64,000 bases of DNA from Saprospiraceae bacterium (GTDB taxonomy: Bacteria; Bacteroidota; Bacteroidia; Chitinophagales; Saprospiraceae). Positions 40,320-49,893 of the stretch are shown here, one piece after another (within the stretch, counting starts at the first letter, position 1; every line of letters begins with the position of its first letter). A program made the translations under genes and the position numbers. The DNA is taken from positions 24,323 through 88,322 of the forward strand of contig JADJVN010000019.1 in assembly GCA_016710585.1 (NCBI GenBank). Reading direction: 5' to 3'. The notes beneath the pieces are model-generated. The model searched no databases and was not told the DNA's origin. It saw only the letters and a program-made list of their open reading frames with translations.

Positions 40320-41861
40320 ATGAAAAATAAAATAGAAATCCTCATAAACAAACAAAATGAAGCCTTACTAGGTGGAGGAAAAGCTAGAATTGAATCGCAA
40401 CACAAAAAAAATAAATTAACAGCAAGAGAAAGAATAGAACTCCTCTTTGACAAGGGCAGTTTTGAAGAAATAGGCATGTTGGTAACTCATCGAACATCAG
40501 ATTTTGGTATGGAGAAACAAATCTATCTCGGTGATGGCGTTATCACAGGATATGGGACGATCCATGGCAGATTAATCTATGTCTTTTCTCAAGACTTCAC
40601 AGTATTTGGAGGTTCACTATCAGAGACACATGCTGAAAAAATATGTAAAGTAATGGATATGGCGCTGCGCAATGGAGCACCGCTGATAGGATTGAACGAT
40701 AGCGGCGGCGCTAGGATTCAAGAAGGTGTTAGATCATTAGGTGGCTATGCTGATATATTTTACAGGAATGTAAGATGTTCTGGCGTGATACCACAAATTT
40801 CTGCTATCATGGGGCCTTGTGCTGGTGGTGCTGTTTATTCACCTGCCATGACTGATTTTATCATGATGGTGGAACACAGTTCATATATGTTCGTCACAGG
40901 TCCAAACGTTGTAAAAACGGTGACCAATGAAGAAGTCACGAGCGAAGCTTTAGGAGGGGCACACACTCATGCTACAAAATCTGGGGTGACACATCTTACC
41001 GCAATCAATGATGTAGATTGTATAGAGCGGTTAAAGCTACTCTTATCTTATATACCTCAAAACTGTGAAGAAAAACCAAAATCAATTCCATATGAATTCG
41101 GAACAGAGAAAAGAGAAGCATTAAGTGAAATTCTTCCTGAAAATTCGAATCAACCTTATGATATTAAAGATGTCATTGGTCAAGTCATTGATTCTGATAG
41201 CTTTTTCGAAATCCATGAAGAATATGCTCAAAATATTGTTATTGGATTCGGCAGACTAGCTGGGAAAAGCATTGGTATCGTAGCAAATCAACCAATGATC
41301 TTGGCAGGTTGTCTTGATGTCAATGCCTCTAAGAAAGCCGCCAGATTTGTTCGATTTTGCGATTGTTTTAATATCCCACTATTAGTCTTTGAAGATGTAC
41401 CAGGATTCTTACCGGGTACCGACCAAGAATGGAATGCAATCATCTCTAACGGTGCAAAACTCCTTTATGCATTTAGTGAAGCGACAGTAGCGAGAATTAC
41501 TGTGATCACGAGAAAAGCATATGGTGGCGCTTATGATGTAATGAATTCAAAACACATTGGAGCAGACTTTAATTTTGCATGGCCTACTGCAGAAATTGCA
41601 GTAATGGGAGCAAAAGGAGCGAGTGAAATCATATTTAAAAAAGAGATTGATGAAGCTGCCAATCATTCCGAAAAATTGAGAGAAAAGGAACTTGAATACG
41701 CAGAAATGTTTGCCCATCCGTATATAGCAGCGTCAAGAGGATTTATCGATGAAGTGATCAAACCTGAGGATACTCGAATAAAATTAATCAAAGCATTTGC
41801 TAGCTTGGAAAACAAAGTCGATAAACTTCCAAGTAAGAAACATGGAAATATCCCTTTATAA
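40320..41861 (+). CDS. Acyl-CoA carboxylase beta subunit (propionyl/methylmalonyl-CoA type)
   Basis: Carboxyltransferase subunit of 513 residues. Domains are the N-terminal crotonase-like half with LNDSGGARIQEGVRSLGGYADIF (about 122-144) and MGPCAGGAVYSPAMTDF, and the C-terminal half with LVFEDVPGFLPGTDQEWN (about 359-376) and ITRKAYGGAYDVMNSKHIGAD. These match propionyl-CoA carboxylase beta and the methylmalonyl-CoA decarboxylase alpha subunit. No biotin carboxylase or biotin carrier gene is adjacent, so the exact enzyme is open. It is convergent with the ompH gene, 23 nt apart. Confidence 0.93.
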   Translation: MKNKIEILINKQNEALLGGGKARIESQHKKNKLTARERIELLFDKGSFEEIGMLVTHRTSDFGMEKQIYLGDGVITGYGTIHGRLIYVFSQDFTVFGGSLSETHAEKICKVMDMALRNGAPLIGLNDSGGARIQEGVRSLGGYADIFYRNVRCSGVIPQISAIMGPCAGGAVYSPAMTDFIMMVEHSSYMFVTGPNVVKTVTNEEVTSEALGGAHTHATKSGVTHLTAINDVDCIERLKLLLSYIPQNCEEKPKSIPYEFGTEKREALSEILPENSNQPYDIKDVIGQVIDSDSFFEIHEEYAQNIVIGFGRLAGKSIGIVANQPMILAGCLDVNASKKAARFVRFCDCFNIPLLVFEDVPGFLPGTDQEWNAIISNGAKLLYAFSEATVARITVITRKAYGGAYDVMNSKHIGADFNFAWPTAEIAVMGAKGASEIIFKKEIDEAANHSEKLREKELEYAEMFAHPYIAASRGFIDEVIKPEDTRIKLIKAFASLENKVDKLPSKKHGNIPL

Positions 41862-41884
41862 ATATAGAAATCTTGGGGAGAAGA

Positions 41885-42379
41885 TTATTTAGAAATTCGT
41901 GCTGCTATTTTTTCACTTACATTATCTGCAGCGGGAAAATGAAGCAATCCAGATGAAGAGTCAAAAATAAACAAATAATTTTCCTCTTTTCCCAAAGCAA
42001 CCAATGCAGCATTTATCTTATCCAAAAGCGGTTTCAATAATTCATCCCGTCTTTTCAATAAAGATTCTTGTGCACTTTTTTGATAATTTCCAAGCGCAGC
42101 TTGCTCTGTCTCCAATTCAGTTTGTTTAGACTGCTGTTGGATCGCAGTCATAGTTCCATCTTGCACTTGTTTTTGAAATGCCATTACATTCTGTTGAAAT
42201 TTGGCGGCCATTTGTTCGCCTTGTGCAGTCAATGATTTTTCATAAGCTGCAATTTGATCAGCAATTACTTTTGCTTCAGCTAGTGTATCAATAAATGCAA
42301 CAGAATTCAAATGTCCCAATTTTTGGGAATGAGCCGCGGAAAAAAACAGACAAAATAATAGAGCGATTATAATCCTCAT
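41885..42379 (-). CDS. OmpH/Skp-like periplasmic chaperone
   Basis: 164 residues with a signal peptide (about 1-18, ending SAAHSQ). Like Skp, it has a short N-terminal beta strand (KLGHLNSVAFIDTL), long coiled-coil helices (about 35-120, rich in Gln/Lys/Glu) and a final strand (YLFIFDSSSGLLHF). Members trimerise and hold unfolded outer-membrane proteins. It follows tatA by 44 nt. Confidence 0.85.
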   Translation of the reverse strand: MRIIIALLFCLFFSAAHSQKLGHLNSVAFIDTLAEAKVIADQIAAYEKSLTAQGEQMAAKFQQNVMAFQKQVQDGTMTAIQQQSKQTELETEQAALGNYQKSAQESLLKRRDELLKPLLDKINAALVALGKEENYLFIFDSSSGLLHFPAADNVSEKIAARISK

Positions 42380-42423
42380 TGTAATCGTAATTTTTATAAA
42401 ATAATTTTTTAGACTTGTTTAAA

Positions 42424-42642
42424 TTAATTTTTAGGCTCGTCTACGCTTTTGCGCTCAGCATCTTTTATGCCTTCACGAATCTCATTGTTTATTGCATTTT
42501 TTGCATTATTGAACTCTCTGATACCAGATCCAAGACCTTTCATCAGTTCAGGAATTTTCTTTCCACCAAATAGTAAAAGGATGATGAAAACGACTGCTAC
42601 CATTTCCCAACCTCCAAGACTACCTAAGAATATTAGATTCAT
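42424..42642 (-). CDS. tatA: Twin-arginine translocase subunit TatA/TatE
   Basis: 72 residues. One N-terminal membrane helix (GGWEMVAVVFIILLLFGGKK, with the conserved Glu and the FGxxKIPEL hinge after it) and an amphipathic helix (LMKGLGSGIREFNNAKNAI), then a charged tail. This matches TatA of the Sec-independent export of folded proteins. No tatC is in the window. A TATCTTTG box sits 19 nt upstream. Confidence 0.95.
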   Translation of the reverse strand: MNLIFLGSLGGWEMVAVVFIILLLFGGKKIPELMKGLGSGIREFNNAKNAINNEIREGIKDAERKSVDEPKN

Positions 42643-42660
42643 TTTAATTGATTTAGATTA

Positions 42661-42668
42661 CAAAGATA
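42661..42668 (-). promoter_or_regulatory. -7 box TATCTTTG for tatA
   Basis: Exact TAnnTTTG match on the minus strand, 18 nt before the tatA start at 42642. Confidence 0.6.
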
Positions 42669-42707
42669 AAGCTTTCTTGCATTAGACCTTGCAATATTAT
42701 AAAGGTT

Positions 42708-42733
42708 AAATTGGACTAATAAGTTTCCAATTT
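42708..42733 (-). terminator. Possible terminator hairpin after the 2OG-Fe(II) oxygenase gene
   Basis: 8-bp stem AAATTGGA/TCCAATTT 5 nt beyond the oxygenase stop at 42738. The minus-strand U tract is poor, so it is a weak candidate. Confidence 0.4.
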
Positions 42734-42737
42734 ATAT

Positions 42738-43694
42738 TTATTTTTTTAGACCTATTTCTCTCAATCTCTCATTGAGATATTCCCCCGCTGTAATGGGTTC
42801 ATATTGAAGTGGATGCTTCTCATCGACACAAGATTCCAGACAAGTCAGATCCATTTCACTTCTCGGATGCAAGAAAAATGGAATACTCAAGCGAGGAACA
42901 TGCCATTGATGTTTTGGCGGATTGACTACTCTGTGTGTCGTTGATTTCAATTTGTTATTGGTCAATCGCTGAAGCATATCGCCCACATTCACCACAATTT
43001 CTTCCTCACCCAATACAACATCCAACCATTGATTATCCATAGTTAAGACTTGAAGTCCACCAGCAGAAGCACCCACTAGTAAAGTGATCAGATTGATATC
43101 TTCATGTTGCTCTGAACGAATTGCAGAATCTGGTTCTTGAATAATCGGAGGGTAATGAATAGCGCGAAGGATACTGTTGCCATTGTGTATTTTATCTACG
43201 AAATAATTTTCTCCCAATTGTAAGTGGATTGAAATCGCTCTTAGTAAATGAGCACCACTATTCTCAAATGATTTGTATAATTGATCCCCAAGAACAGTGA
43301 ATTCTGGAGTTTCTTCTACGTACACATTATCAGGGTATTCTGATTTGATAGGGTCTCCATCCAATACCTTTTGACCAATCTGATAAAACTCTTTTAGATC
43401 AGCCACTCTACTCTGCTTTGCATGTTCTTTTCCAAAAGAAGTATAGCCCCTTTGACCCGCCAAACCAGGTACTTCGTATTTTGTCTTTACTTCTAGAGCT
43501 TGACTAAAAAAAGCTTTTGCTCCTGCATAAAATCCAGATACCAATTCTTTAGAAATGCCATGATTGACCACTCCTACAAAACCGATATGCTCAAATGCAT
43601 AACCAAGATCTTTTACGAATTGATTTCTAGAAACTTCATCTCCATGGACAAACTGATTCAAATCGACCAATGGAATAGCACGATTATTCGACAT
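42738..43694 (-). CDS. 2-oxoglutarate/Fe(II)-dependent oxygenase, isopenicillin N synthase-like
   Basis: 318 residues with the DIOX_N domain (IPLVDLNQFVHGDEVSRNQF) and the double-stranded beta-helix core. Iron ligands are His and Asp in SEQHEDINLITLL (about 197-209) and a later His in STTHRVVNPPKH; the RLS motif (HVPRLSIPFF) binds 2-oxoglutarate. The family covers many oxidations and no substrate can be inferred. It is alone between two hairpins, downstream of the FKBP terminator. Confidence 0.9.
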   Translation of the reverse strand: MSNNRAIPLVDLNQFVHGDEVSRNQFVKDLGYAFEHIGFVGVVNHGISKELVSGFYAGAKAFFSQALEVKTKYEVPGLAGQRGYTSFGKEHAKQSRVADLKEFYQIGQKVLDGDPIKSEYPDNVYVEETPEFTVLGDQLYKSFENSGAHLLRAISIHLQLGENYFVDKIHNGNSILRAIHYPPIIQEPDSAIRSEQHEDINLITLLVGASAGGLQVLTMDNQWLDVVLGEEEIVVNVGDMLQRLTNNKLKSTTHRVVNPPKHQWHVPRLSIPFFLHPRSEMDLTCLESCVDEKHPLQYEPITAGEYLNERLREIGLKK

Positions 43695-43815
43695 ATTTTA
43701 ATTTTCTTATATATTAACAATAATTATTCCATATTTATTCCCAAAAAGTGATTTATCTGTAAATAATGGTAAAATATCGAATTATTAATTCAATTTACGA
43801 ACAGGCTGAAACTAA

Positions 43816-43850
43816 AAAAGGATAGCAAAATGACTTTACTATCCTTTTTC
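43816..43850 (-). terminator. Rho-independent terminator after the FKBP gene
   Basis: 11-bp perfect stem AAAAAGGATAG/CTATCCTTTTT, 13-nt loop, with T-rich sequence on both sides. It lies 20 nt beyond the stop at 43870. Confidence 0.85.
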
Positions 43851-43869
43851 ATTATTATGATTAATCTGA

Positions 43870-44526
43870 TTATTCTATTCCAAGCAATTCTACTTCAAAG
43901 ACCAAAGCGCTGAAGGGCTTGATATCAGCACCTGCACCTCTCTCTCCATAAGCGAGTTGATAAGGGATAAAGAATCTGAACTTTGACCCTACAGGCATTA
44001 ACTGCAAGCCTTCAGTCCAACCACTGATCACACCATTGAGTGGGAAAGAAATTGGCTCCCCTCTATCGACTGAACTATCAAAAACTTTTCCATTGATCAA
44101 AGTCCCATGATAATGTGTCTTGACTTTATCAGTAGCCTTTGGCTTAGCGCCAGTTCCCATGGTCAATACTTCATACTGCAAACCTGAAGGCAAACTTACG
44201 ATTCCAGCTTTTTTTGCATTTTCCATTAGAAATTTTTCACCTTCTTCTTTAACTCCAACATTGTCTTTAGCTGCCTTTTCAGTCATAATTCGTTGGACTG
44301 TAGTATTGGCAGTGCTCATATCGACTTTTGCTTTTCCATTGTAAGTATCTTCGATACCTTCAACTAAGTCTGGAGCTGAAATCTGAGAAAATCCTTGCTG
44401 CTTTAAATTATTAGCAATCAATATTCCCAAACTGTAAGATAGTGAATCCATTTTTAATTTGTTTTTTTGTGCATGTGAAAAGAACTGAATACTCATACAT
44501 GCCATTAATAAATAAATTTTCTTCAT
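43870..44526 (-). CDS. FKBP-type peptidyl-prolyl isomerase (FkpA/Mip-like)
   Basis: 218 residues. A signal peptide (MKKIYLLMACMSIQFFSHAQ) is followed by an N-terminal dimerisation helix region (about 25-100) and a C-terminal FKBP domain (TDKVKTHYHGTLINGKVFDSSVDRGEPISFPL onward, with the FIPYQLAYG motif). This is the FkpA/Mip architecture of periplasmic folding catalysts. It is last in a leftward S9-M20-FKBP series, 8 nt after the M20 gene, and has its own terminator. Confidence 0.93.
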   Translation of the reverse strand: MKKIYLLMACMSIQFFSHAQKNKLKMDSLSYSLGILIANNLKQQGFSQISAPDLVEGIEDTYNGKAKVDMSTANTTVQRIMTEKAAKDNVGVKEEGEKFLMENAKKAGIVSLPSGLQYEVLTMGTGAKPKATDKVKTHYHGTLINGKVFDSSVDRGEPISFPLNGVISGWTEGLQLMPVGSKFRFFIPYQLAYGERGAGADIKPFSALVFEVELLGIE

Positions 44527-44534
44527 TTTCTAAA

Positions 44535-45923
44535 TTATTTTTTCATTGCGGAATAATATTCAAAAAAATAAGGAATGGTCTCTATTCCTTTATAATAATT
44601 AAACAGACCATAATGCTCATTTGGTGAATGAATATTATCTGAATCTAATCCAAATCCCATCATGACTGTCTTTACCTTTAATACTTTCTCAAACAAAGCA
44701 ACAATAGGAATACTTCCACCGCCTCTCACTGGAATCGGATTCTTCTTAAATGTCGTCTTCATAGCTTGCATTGCAGCTAGATACTCTGCTGTATCAGTCG
44801 GTGTCACAGCGGCCTCCCCGCCGTGATGTGGCGTTACTTTAACTTTTACAGATTTCGGCGCTATTTTCTCAAAATGCTTTGTGAAAAGTTTTGTTATTTT
44901 CTCTGATTTTTGATTAGGAACCAATCTCATAGATACTTTTGCATAAGCCTTAGATGGAAGCACTGTCTTGGCGCCTTCACCTATATATCCACCCCACATA
45001 CCATTTACTTCAAAAGTAGGTCGAATGGAAGTTTGCTCTATCACTGTATAACCCTCCTCCCCTTTTGTTTCTTTAATACCTAAATCTTTCATATAAGCAT
45101 TGAGTTTGAAAGGCGCTTTATTAAGCTCCTTGCGCTCACTAGGCTTTAACTTAACGACATCGTCATAAAATCCTGGAATTGTGATTCTTCCTTTTTTATC
45201 CTTCATAGATGCGATCATCTCACATAATATAGAAGCTGGATTACCGACGGCACCTCCATATACACCTGAATGCAAATCTCTATTTGGACCGATTACTTCG
45301 ACCTCTAAATAAGACAAGCCTCTCAAGCCGACTGTCAATGAGGGCACATTGTTGGCGATGATTGAAGTATCTGAAATGAGAATGACATCACAAGCTAATT
45401 TTGCTTGATTTGCTCGACAGAAATTCTCCAAATTCTTCGATCCTACTTCTTCTTCACCTTCGATTAAAAATTTAACATTACAAGGCAAAGAGTCTGTAGC
45501 AACCATAGCCTCAAAGGCTTTCACATGCATATATACCTGACCCTTGTCATCACAAGAACCTCTTGCAAATATTGCTCCTGCAGGATGAAGTGGTGTCTTT
45601 TTTACTACTGGCTCAAAAGGAGGTGAATCCCATAATTCTAAAGGATCTGGAGGCTGAACATCATAATGCCCATAGACTAACACTGTTGGTTTCTTAGGGT
45701 CAATAATCTTCTCTGCATAAACGATAGGATGACCTGGAGTATCGTGTATTTCAGCTTTCCCTGCACCTGCATCTAACAATGATTTTTTAACGAACTCTGC
45801 TGTTCGTCTTACATCTTTTGCAAATTTTGGATCAGCAGAAACTGATGGGATCCTTAAGAAGTCCAACAACTCAGATAATTGTCTCTCTTTATTTGATTTT
45901 AAATAATCTTGTACAGCACTCAT
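44535..45923 (-). CDS. M20 family dipeptidase
   Basis: 462 residues of the M20/CNDP-type metallodipeptidase family. Metal-binding motifs are the YGHYDVQPPDP (about 82-92) with its His-Asp, GSCDDKGQ with the bridging Asp, IEGEEEVGSKN with the catalytic Glu pair, and a C-terminal HSPNEH. The dimerisation insert lies between about 195 and 390. It has no signal peptide and is probably cytosolic, cleaving small peptides. It shares a leftward cluster with the S9 peptidase upstream and FKBP downstream. Confidence 0.93.
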   Translation of the reverse strand: MSAVQDYLKSNKERQLSELLDFLRIPSVSADPKFAKDVRRTAEFVKKSLLDAGAGKAEIHDTPGHPIVYAEKIIDPKKPTVLVYGHYDVQPPDPLELWDSPPFEPVVKKTPLHPAGAIFARGSCDDKGQVYMHVKAFEAMVATDSLPCNVKFLIEGEEEVGSKNLENFCRANQAKLACDVILISDTSIIANNVPSLTVGLRGLSYLEVEVIGPNRDLHSGVYGGAVGNPASILCEMIASMKDKKGRITIPGFYDDVVKLKPSERKELNKAPFKLNAYMKDLGIKETKGEEGYTVIEQTSIRPTFEVNGMWGGYIGEGAKTVLPSKAYAKVSMRLVPNQKSEKITKLFTKHFEKIAPKSVKVKVTPHHGGEAAVTPTDTAEYLAAMQAMKTTFKKNPIPVRGGGSIPIVALFEKVLKVKTVMMGFGLDSDNIHSPNEHYGLFNYYKGIETIPYFFEYYSAMKK

Positions 45924-45968
45924 TTATTTATAATTTTAAATATATAATAATAAGGAATTTTAATTAAA

Positions 45969-48128
45969 TTAGTTGACTTTTGGCGTGATTTTAAAATTGT
46001 AAAACATAAATGATAAAAGGTCAGCCACTTCGTCAATTTTTTTGGAAGTAGGCTTTCCTGCTCCATGTCCCGCGCTCACATCAACGCGAATTAGCATTGG
46101 ATTATTGCCTTGTTTTGCCTCCTGCATAGCGGCTGCAAACTTAAAGGAATGAGCTGGTACGACTCTATCATCGTGATCTGCGGTGGTGATCATTGTAGCT
46201 GGATAAGATGCAGGTCTTGCATTGTGCAATGGTGAGTATTTTATCAAATAATCAAATCCTTCTTTGGTCTCACTAGTCCCATAATCTGTAGCCCATGCCC
46301 ATCCAATAGTAAACTTGTGATACCTCAACATATCAAGAACGCCAACCCCAGGAAATGCAACTTTACAAAGATCCGGTCTCTGCGTTATCGTAGCACCTAT
46401 CAATAGGCCTCCATTGGATCTTCCTTCTATGGCTAAGCGATCTCTGGATGTATATTTTTCTGCTACCAGATAATCCGCAGCAGCAATAAAATCATCAAAT
46501 ACATTTTGCTTTCTTTCTTTTGTTCCCGCTTGATGCCAGTCTTTTCCAAACTCACCACCGCCTCTGATATTGGCTACTGCATAAATTCCATTATTCTCTA
46601 TGATAGGCACTCTAGTGATGGCAAATGCAGGTAAGACTGAAATATCAAATCCGCCATAAGCATAGAGCAAGGTCGGAGCATCTCCATTCATTTTCAAATT
46701 CTTTTTGTGAGTCAAAAACATTGGAACTTTAGTTTGATCTTTTGATGTAAACCACACTTGTGTCGTCTGATATTCATCCGGATTAAACTCCAACTTTGGA
46801 CTAAAATGTAGCGTCGAGACCATCGACTTCATATCATATCGATAAATGGTATTGGGTCTGATAAATGATGAAAATGAATAAAACACTTCATCATCCTTTT
46901 CGTCTCCGCTAAATCCACCAACAGTGCCTATTTCAGGCAAGTCTAAATCTTTAATAAACTTTCCATCGATATCATAAATCTTGACTAGACTTGAAGCATT
47001 GTGGATATAACTTGCGATAAGCTTTCCTCCTAGGAAATTCACACTTTGCATCACATCTTCTCCAGCTGGGATCACTTCTTTCCAGTCTTTCTCATTAGGC
47101 TTATTGATATTGAATGAAAAAACTTTCCAGTTTGGAGCATTATAATTGGTGTGGACAAATATTTCCTCTCCAATATTGCCAATCACTTGAAAATCATCTT
47201 TAAAACCAGGAATGATCCAATTCAACTTTGAACCGGGCTTATTCATATCTTGTATCGCTAAGGAATTGCCACTGGTCGACTCCGAACCAGAAATAATCAA
47301 AAAGCGCTCATCTTCTGTAAGCGAGGCGTAAGCATTACGCAGTGGAAATTTTTTATCAGTATAAATTAACTTATCTGCTTTTTGATCAGTTCCCAATTTA
47401 TGAAAATAAACAGAGTGATATTCATTTTTTGCAGAAAGTTGAGATTGAGATTTTGGCTCAGGGTATCGGCTATAATAAAACCCATTGCCTTGCCAAGCAG
47501 CACCAGAAAACTTTACCCATCTTAATGTATCACTCAATACATTTCCCGTCATAAGGTCTTTTACCATGATCGTATTCCAATCGGAGCCAGCAGCTGAAGT
47601 CATGAAGCTCATATACTTTCCATCTTTGGAAAAAGAATAAGAACTCAATGAAGTCGTGCCTTCCTTTGAAAAAGTATTTGGGTCGATGATTACTTTTGGT
47701 TCAGCATTTAATGATTCAGAAACATAAAGGATGTCTTGATTCTGAAGACCATTATTTTTAAAGAAATAATACTTTCCTCCTTTCTTTATCGGAGCCCCAC
47801 TTTTTTCATAATTGTATAATTTCTCAATATGAGATCGCAATTGAGTTCTGAATGGAATCTTATCCAAATAATCAAATGTAGATTTATTCTGTGCTATGAC
47901 CCAATTCTTAGTTTCCTCAGAATGATCATCTTCAAGCCATCTGTAAGGATCTTGGAGATTAGTTCCAAAAAAATTGGTACTTACAGTATCCTTTCGAGTG
48001 ACTGGAGTCTCAATATTGATTTCTTGAAAATCAGATTGGAGTTCTGTAGTTTTTACTTTGTTTTGATCATTTTTGCATGAAGACAATGTGCTCATTATTA
48101 AAATAGATAATAATACGATTTTGTACAT
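45969..48128 (-). CDS. Prolyl oligopeptidase family (S9A) serine peptidase
   Basis: 719 residues with an N-terminal lipobox-like signal (MYKIVLLSILIMSTLSSCKN; Cys at about 18), so it is probably a lipoprotein. A beta-propeller region (about 50-440) is followed by an alpha/beta hydrolase domain with the Ser motif IEGRSNGGLLIG, the catalytic Asp in TADHDDRVVP and His in SAGHGAG. It cleaves short Pro-containing peptides. The promoter is not clear; a one-mismatch box (TTTCTTTG) is at 48176-48183. Confidence 0.93.
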   Translation of the reverse strand: MYKIVLLSILIMSTLSSCKNDQNKVKTTELQSDFQEINIETPVTRKDTVSTNFFGTNLQDPYRWLEDDHSEETKNWVIAQNKSTFDYLDKIPFRTQLRSHIEKLYNYEKSGAPIKKGGKYYFFKNNGLQNQDILYVSESLNAEPKVIIDPNTFSKEGTTSLSSYSFSKDGKYMSFMTSAAGSDWNTIMVKDLMTGNVLSDTLRWVKFSGAAWQGNGFYYSRYPEPKSQSQLSAKNEYHSVYFHKLGTDQKADKLIYTDKKFPLRNAYASLTEDERFLIISGSESTSGNSLAIQDMNKPGSKLNWIIPGFKDDFQVIGNIGEEIFVHTNYNAPNWKVFSFNINKPNEKDWKEVIPAGEDVMQSVNFLGGKLIASYIHNASSLVKIYDIDGKFIKDLDLPEIGTVGGFSGDEKDDEVFYSFSSFIRPNTIYRYDMKSMVSTLHFSPKLEFNPDEYQTTQVWFTSKDQTKVPMFLTHKKNLKMNGDAPTLLYAYGGFDISVLPAFAITRVPIIENNGIYAVANIRGGGEFGKDWHQAGTKERKQNVFDDFIAAADYLVAEKYTSRDRLAIEGRSNGGLLIGATITQRPDLCKVAFPGVGVLDMLRYHKFTIGWAWATDYGTSETKEGFDYLIKYSPLHNARPASYPATMITTADHDDRVVPAHSFKFAAAMQEAKQGNNPMLIRVDVSAGHGAGKPTSKKIDEVADLLSFMFYNFKITPKVN

Positions 48129-48195
48129 TTAATAAAGTTTATGGTCTGATTATTGAAGTATTTGTGACGATATATCAAAGAAAGCGTAAAATTAG

Positions 48196-48203
48196 TAGTT
48201 TTG
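48196..48203 (+). promoter_or_regulatory. -7 box TAGTTTTG before the coiled-coil protein gene
   Basis: Exact TAnnTTTG match, 27 nt before the ATG at 48231. A near-consensus box for the divergent S9 gene lies 20 nt to its left. Confidence 0.5.
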
Positions 48204-48230
48204 CATTGTTTTTTGGGAATTATAGTAAAA

Positions 48231-49190
48231 ATGTTTAGAAAATTAGAAATATTCGTTTTTTTAATATGTCTTTTGGGACTAAACAGAACGTCATTTGCTC
48301 AAACTAAAGTCACAAAAGATTCTTTAATTAAACTTGAGATCAAAGCTGAAGAGAATATTAGTGTTCTAAAGAATCGTTATCACGAACGTGAAGATCAACT
48401 CAGTTATTTGATGGAAGAGAAAAAGAGATATCTGTCTAATAGAGATCAAGTCTTAAAAATAAATAAGCAGTTGGCAAGTCTCAGTTCAGAAAATACGAAT
48501 ACTAAAGCTTATATCGATGAATATGAACAATTACTTTCAAGATTGAGATGCTTGGATTATAAATCTAAAAAAAATCAGATTAAAGAAATTCAAGAAATAC
48601 AAAAACTATTTAAAACTCTAGAAAACAACAATCTTGAAATCGATCAAAGCAAGATAAGTCCTTTTCCAAAAATTCTAGAGGAGGCAAAAGAACCATTCCA
48701 AACAGAATACAACTGTGTCTTAGAAAAAAATAGAGAAGACAATTTGCTCTCCACTAAATATGAAACCTTCTTCAGTTACACAGATCCAAAAATTGAATCC
48801 TTTTTTATTGATCAAGATTTCGTCAACTGTCAAGTCAGAATCATTAAAGCTCAAAAAATAATTTATCTCGAATTAAAATTAAAATTTGGATCTGCGAGAG
48901 CGGCAAAAATCTATGGAAGTCTGAATCCCAATAATCCAATCAAATTGATGTTTCAAAATGATGACTTTATTTATCTCAGACCTAATAATGTCGTGGAAGG
49001 TAAAATAGAAGAAAAAACTGGTCATACGATTTATAAAATTCAAATTCCACTAGATAGAGAAAAACAAAAGAAAATACGAAATAGTGAATTGGATAAAATT
49101 GTATTTTTATTTGATACTGGAATCGAGAGTTTTGATTTATTTCATTTTGATTTGATTAAAAATATGTTGGAATGCATCAAAAAGAATTGA
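48231..49190 (+). CDS. Hypothetical secreted coiled-coil protein, 319 aa
   Basis: The ATG at 48231 starts a signal peptide (MFRKLEIFVFLICLLGLNRT to SFAQ); the open frame begins ten codons earlier with a TTG. Residues about 30-130 are rich in charged heptads (LEIKAEENISVLKNRYHERE, EQLLSRLRCL) and predict a coiled coil. The C-terminal half is beta-rich (NDDFIYLRPNNVVEGKIEE, then HTIYKIQIPLD). I recognise no family. The last 19 nt overlap the start of miaE. Confidence 0.7.
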   Translation: MFRKLEIFVFLICLLGLNRTSFAQTKVTKDSLIKLEIKAEENISVLKNRYHEREDQLSYLMEEKKRYLSNRDQVLKINKQLASLSSENTNTKAYIDEYEQLLSRLRCLDYKSKKNQIKEIQEIQKLFKTLENNNLEIDQSKISPFPKILEEAKEPFQTEYNCVLEKNREDNLLSTKYETFFSYTDPKIESFFIDQDFVNCQVRIIKAQKIIYLELKLKFGSARAAKIYGSLNPNNPIKLMFQNDDFIYLRPNNVVEGKIEEKTGHTIYKIQIPLDREKQKKIRNSELDKIVFLFDTGIESFDLFHFDLIKNMLECIKKN

Positions 49191-49774
49191 GTAAATTGGG
49201 ATTACATTTACCCACAGATCCACGTTGGGTAAATCTAGCCGCTTTTTCGCTAGAGGAAATCTTATCTGACCATGCCTTCTGCGAACAGAAAGCTGCAAGT
49301 GCATGTATTTCACTCATCCAGTTGTTCCCTGACAAAACAGAGTTAGTAGAAAAAGTTTCACCAGTCGTCACAGAAGAATGGGGACATTTCCGAATGGTCG
49401 TAGCTGAACTAAAAAAACGAAAACTCAAACTACAATTTCAAAGAAAAGATGAGTATGTCTCACAACTAATTCAATTCCAACAAAAAGGTCTAAATAGAGA
49501 AGAAAAACTTCTAGAATTACTGCTCACCTGCGCTTTAATAGAAGCTCGAAGCTGTGAGCGATTTAGATTATTATCGCTACATCTAGAGGAAGAAAATTTA
49601 AAAGAATTCTATCATCAATTTATGGTATCGGAAGCTGGACACTACAGAATGTTTCTCGACTTAGCAGAATATTACTTTCCTAAGGAAAAAGTAAGAAGTA
49701 GATGGCAAGAATACCTCGAACATGAAGCGCTTATTTTGCAAAAGTTTGAACCAAGAGGAGACAGAATGCATTAG
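49172..49774 (+). CDS. miaE: tRNA-(ms2io6A)-hydroxylase
   Basis: Non-haem di-iron monooxygenase that hydroxylates the isopentenyl group of ms2i6A37 in tRNA. The 200-residue length fits. Di-iron ligands: EILSDHAFCEQKA (first Glu), then EEWGHFRMV (ExxH, about 68-76), EARSCERFRLLS (second half Glu) and SEAGHYRMF (second ExxH, about 152-160). It starts inside the previous gene by 19 nt and is followed 11 nt later by a tRNA-Ala gene. Confidence 0.94.
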   Translation: MHQKELSKLGLHLPTDPRWVNLAAFSLEEILSDHAFCEQKAASACISLIQLFPDKTELVEKVSPVVTEEWGHFRMVVAELKKRKLKLQFQRKDEYVSQLIQFQQKGLNREEKLLELLLTCALIEARSCERFRLLSLHLEEENLKEFYHQFMVSEAGHYRMFLDLAEYYFPKEKVRSRWQEYLEHEALILQKFEPRGDRMH

Positions 49775-49785
49775 AGCATATACAA

Positions 49786-49862
49786 GGGGAATTAGCTCAG
49801 TTGGCTAGAGCGCTACACTGGCAGTGTAGAGGTCACCGGTTCGAGCCCGGTATTCTCCACCA
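49786..49862 (+). tRNA. tRNA-Ala (anticodon GGC)
   Basis: 77 nt with CCA encoded (49860-49862). Acceptor GGGGAAT pairs with ATTCTCC, the anticodon arm is CTACA-CTGGCAG-TGTAG with anticodon GGC, T arm ACCGG-TTCGAGC-CCGGT. It is the only one of the three tRNAs here with an encoded CCA. Confidence 0.96.
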
Positions 49863-49893
49863 TAATTTCAAATCTGCAAATTAAATTAATTAT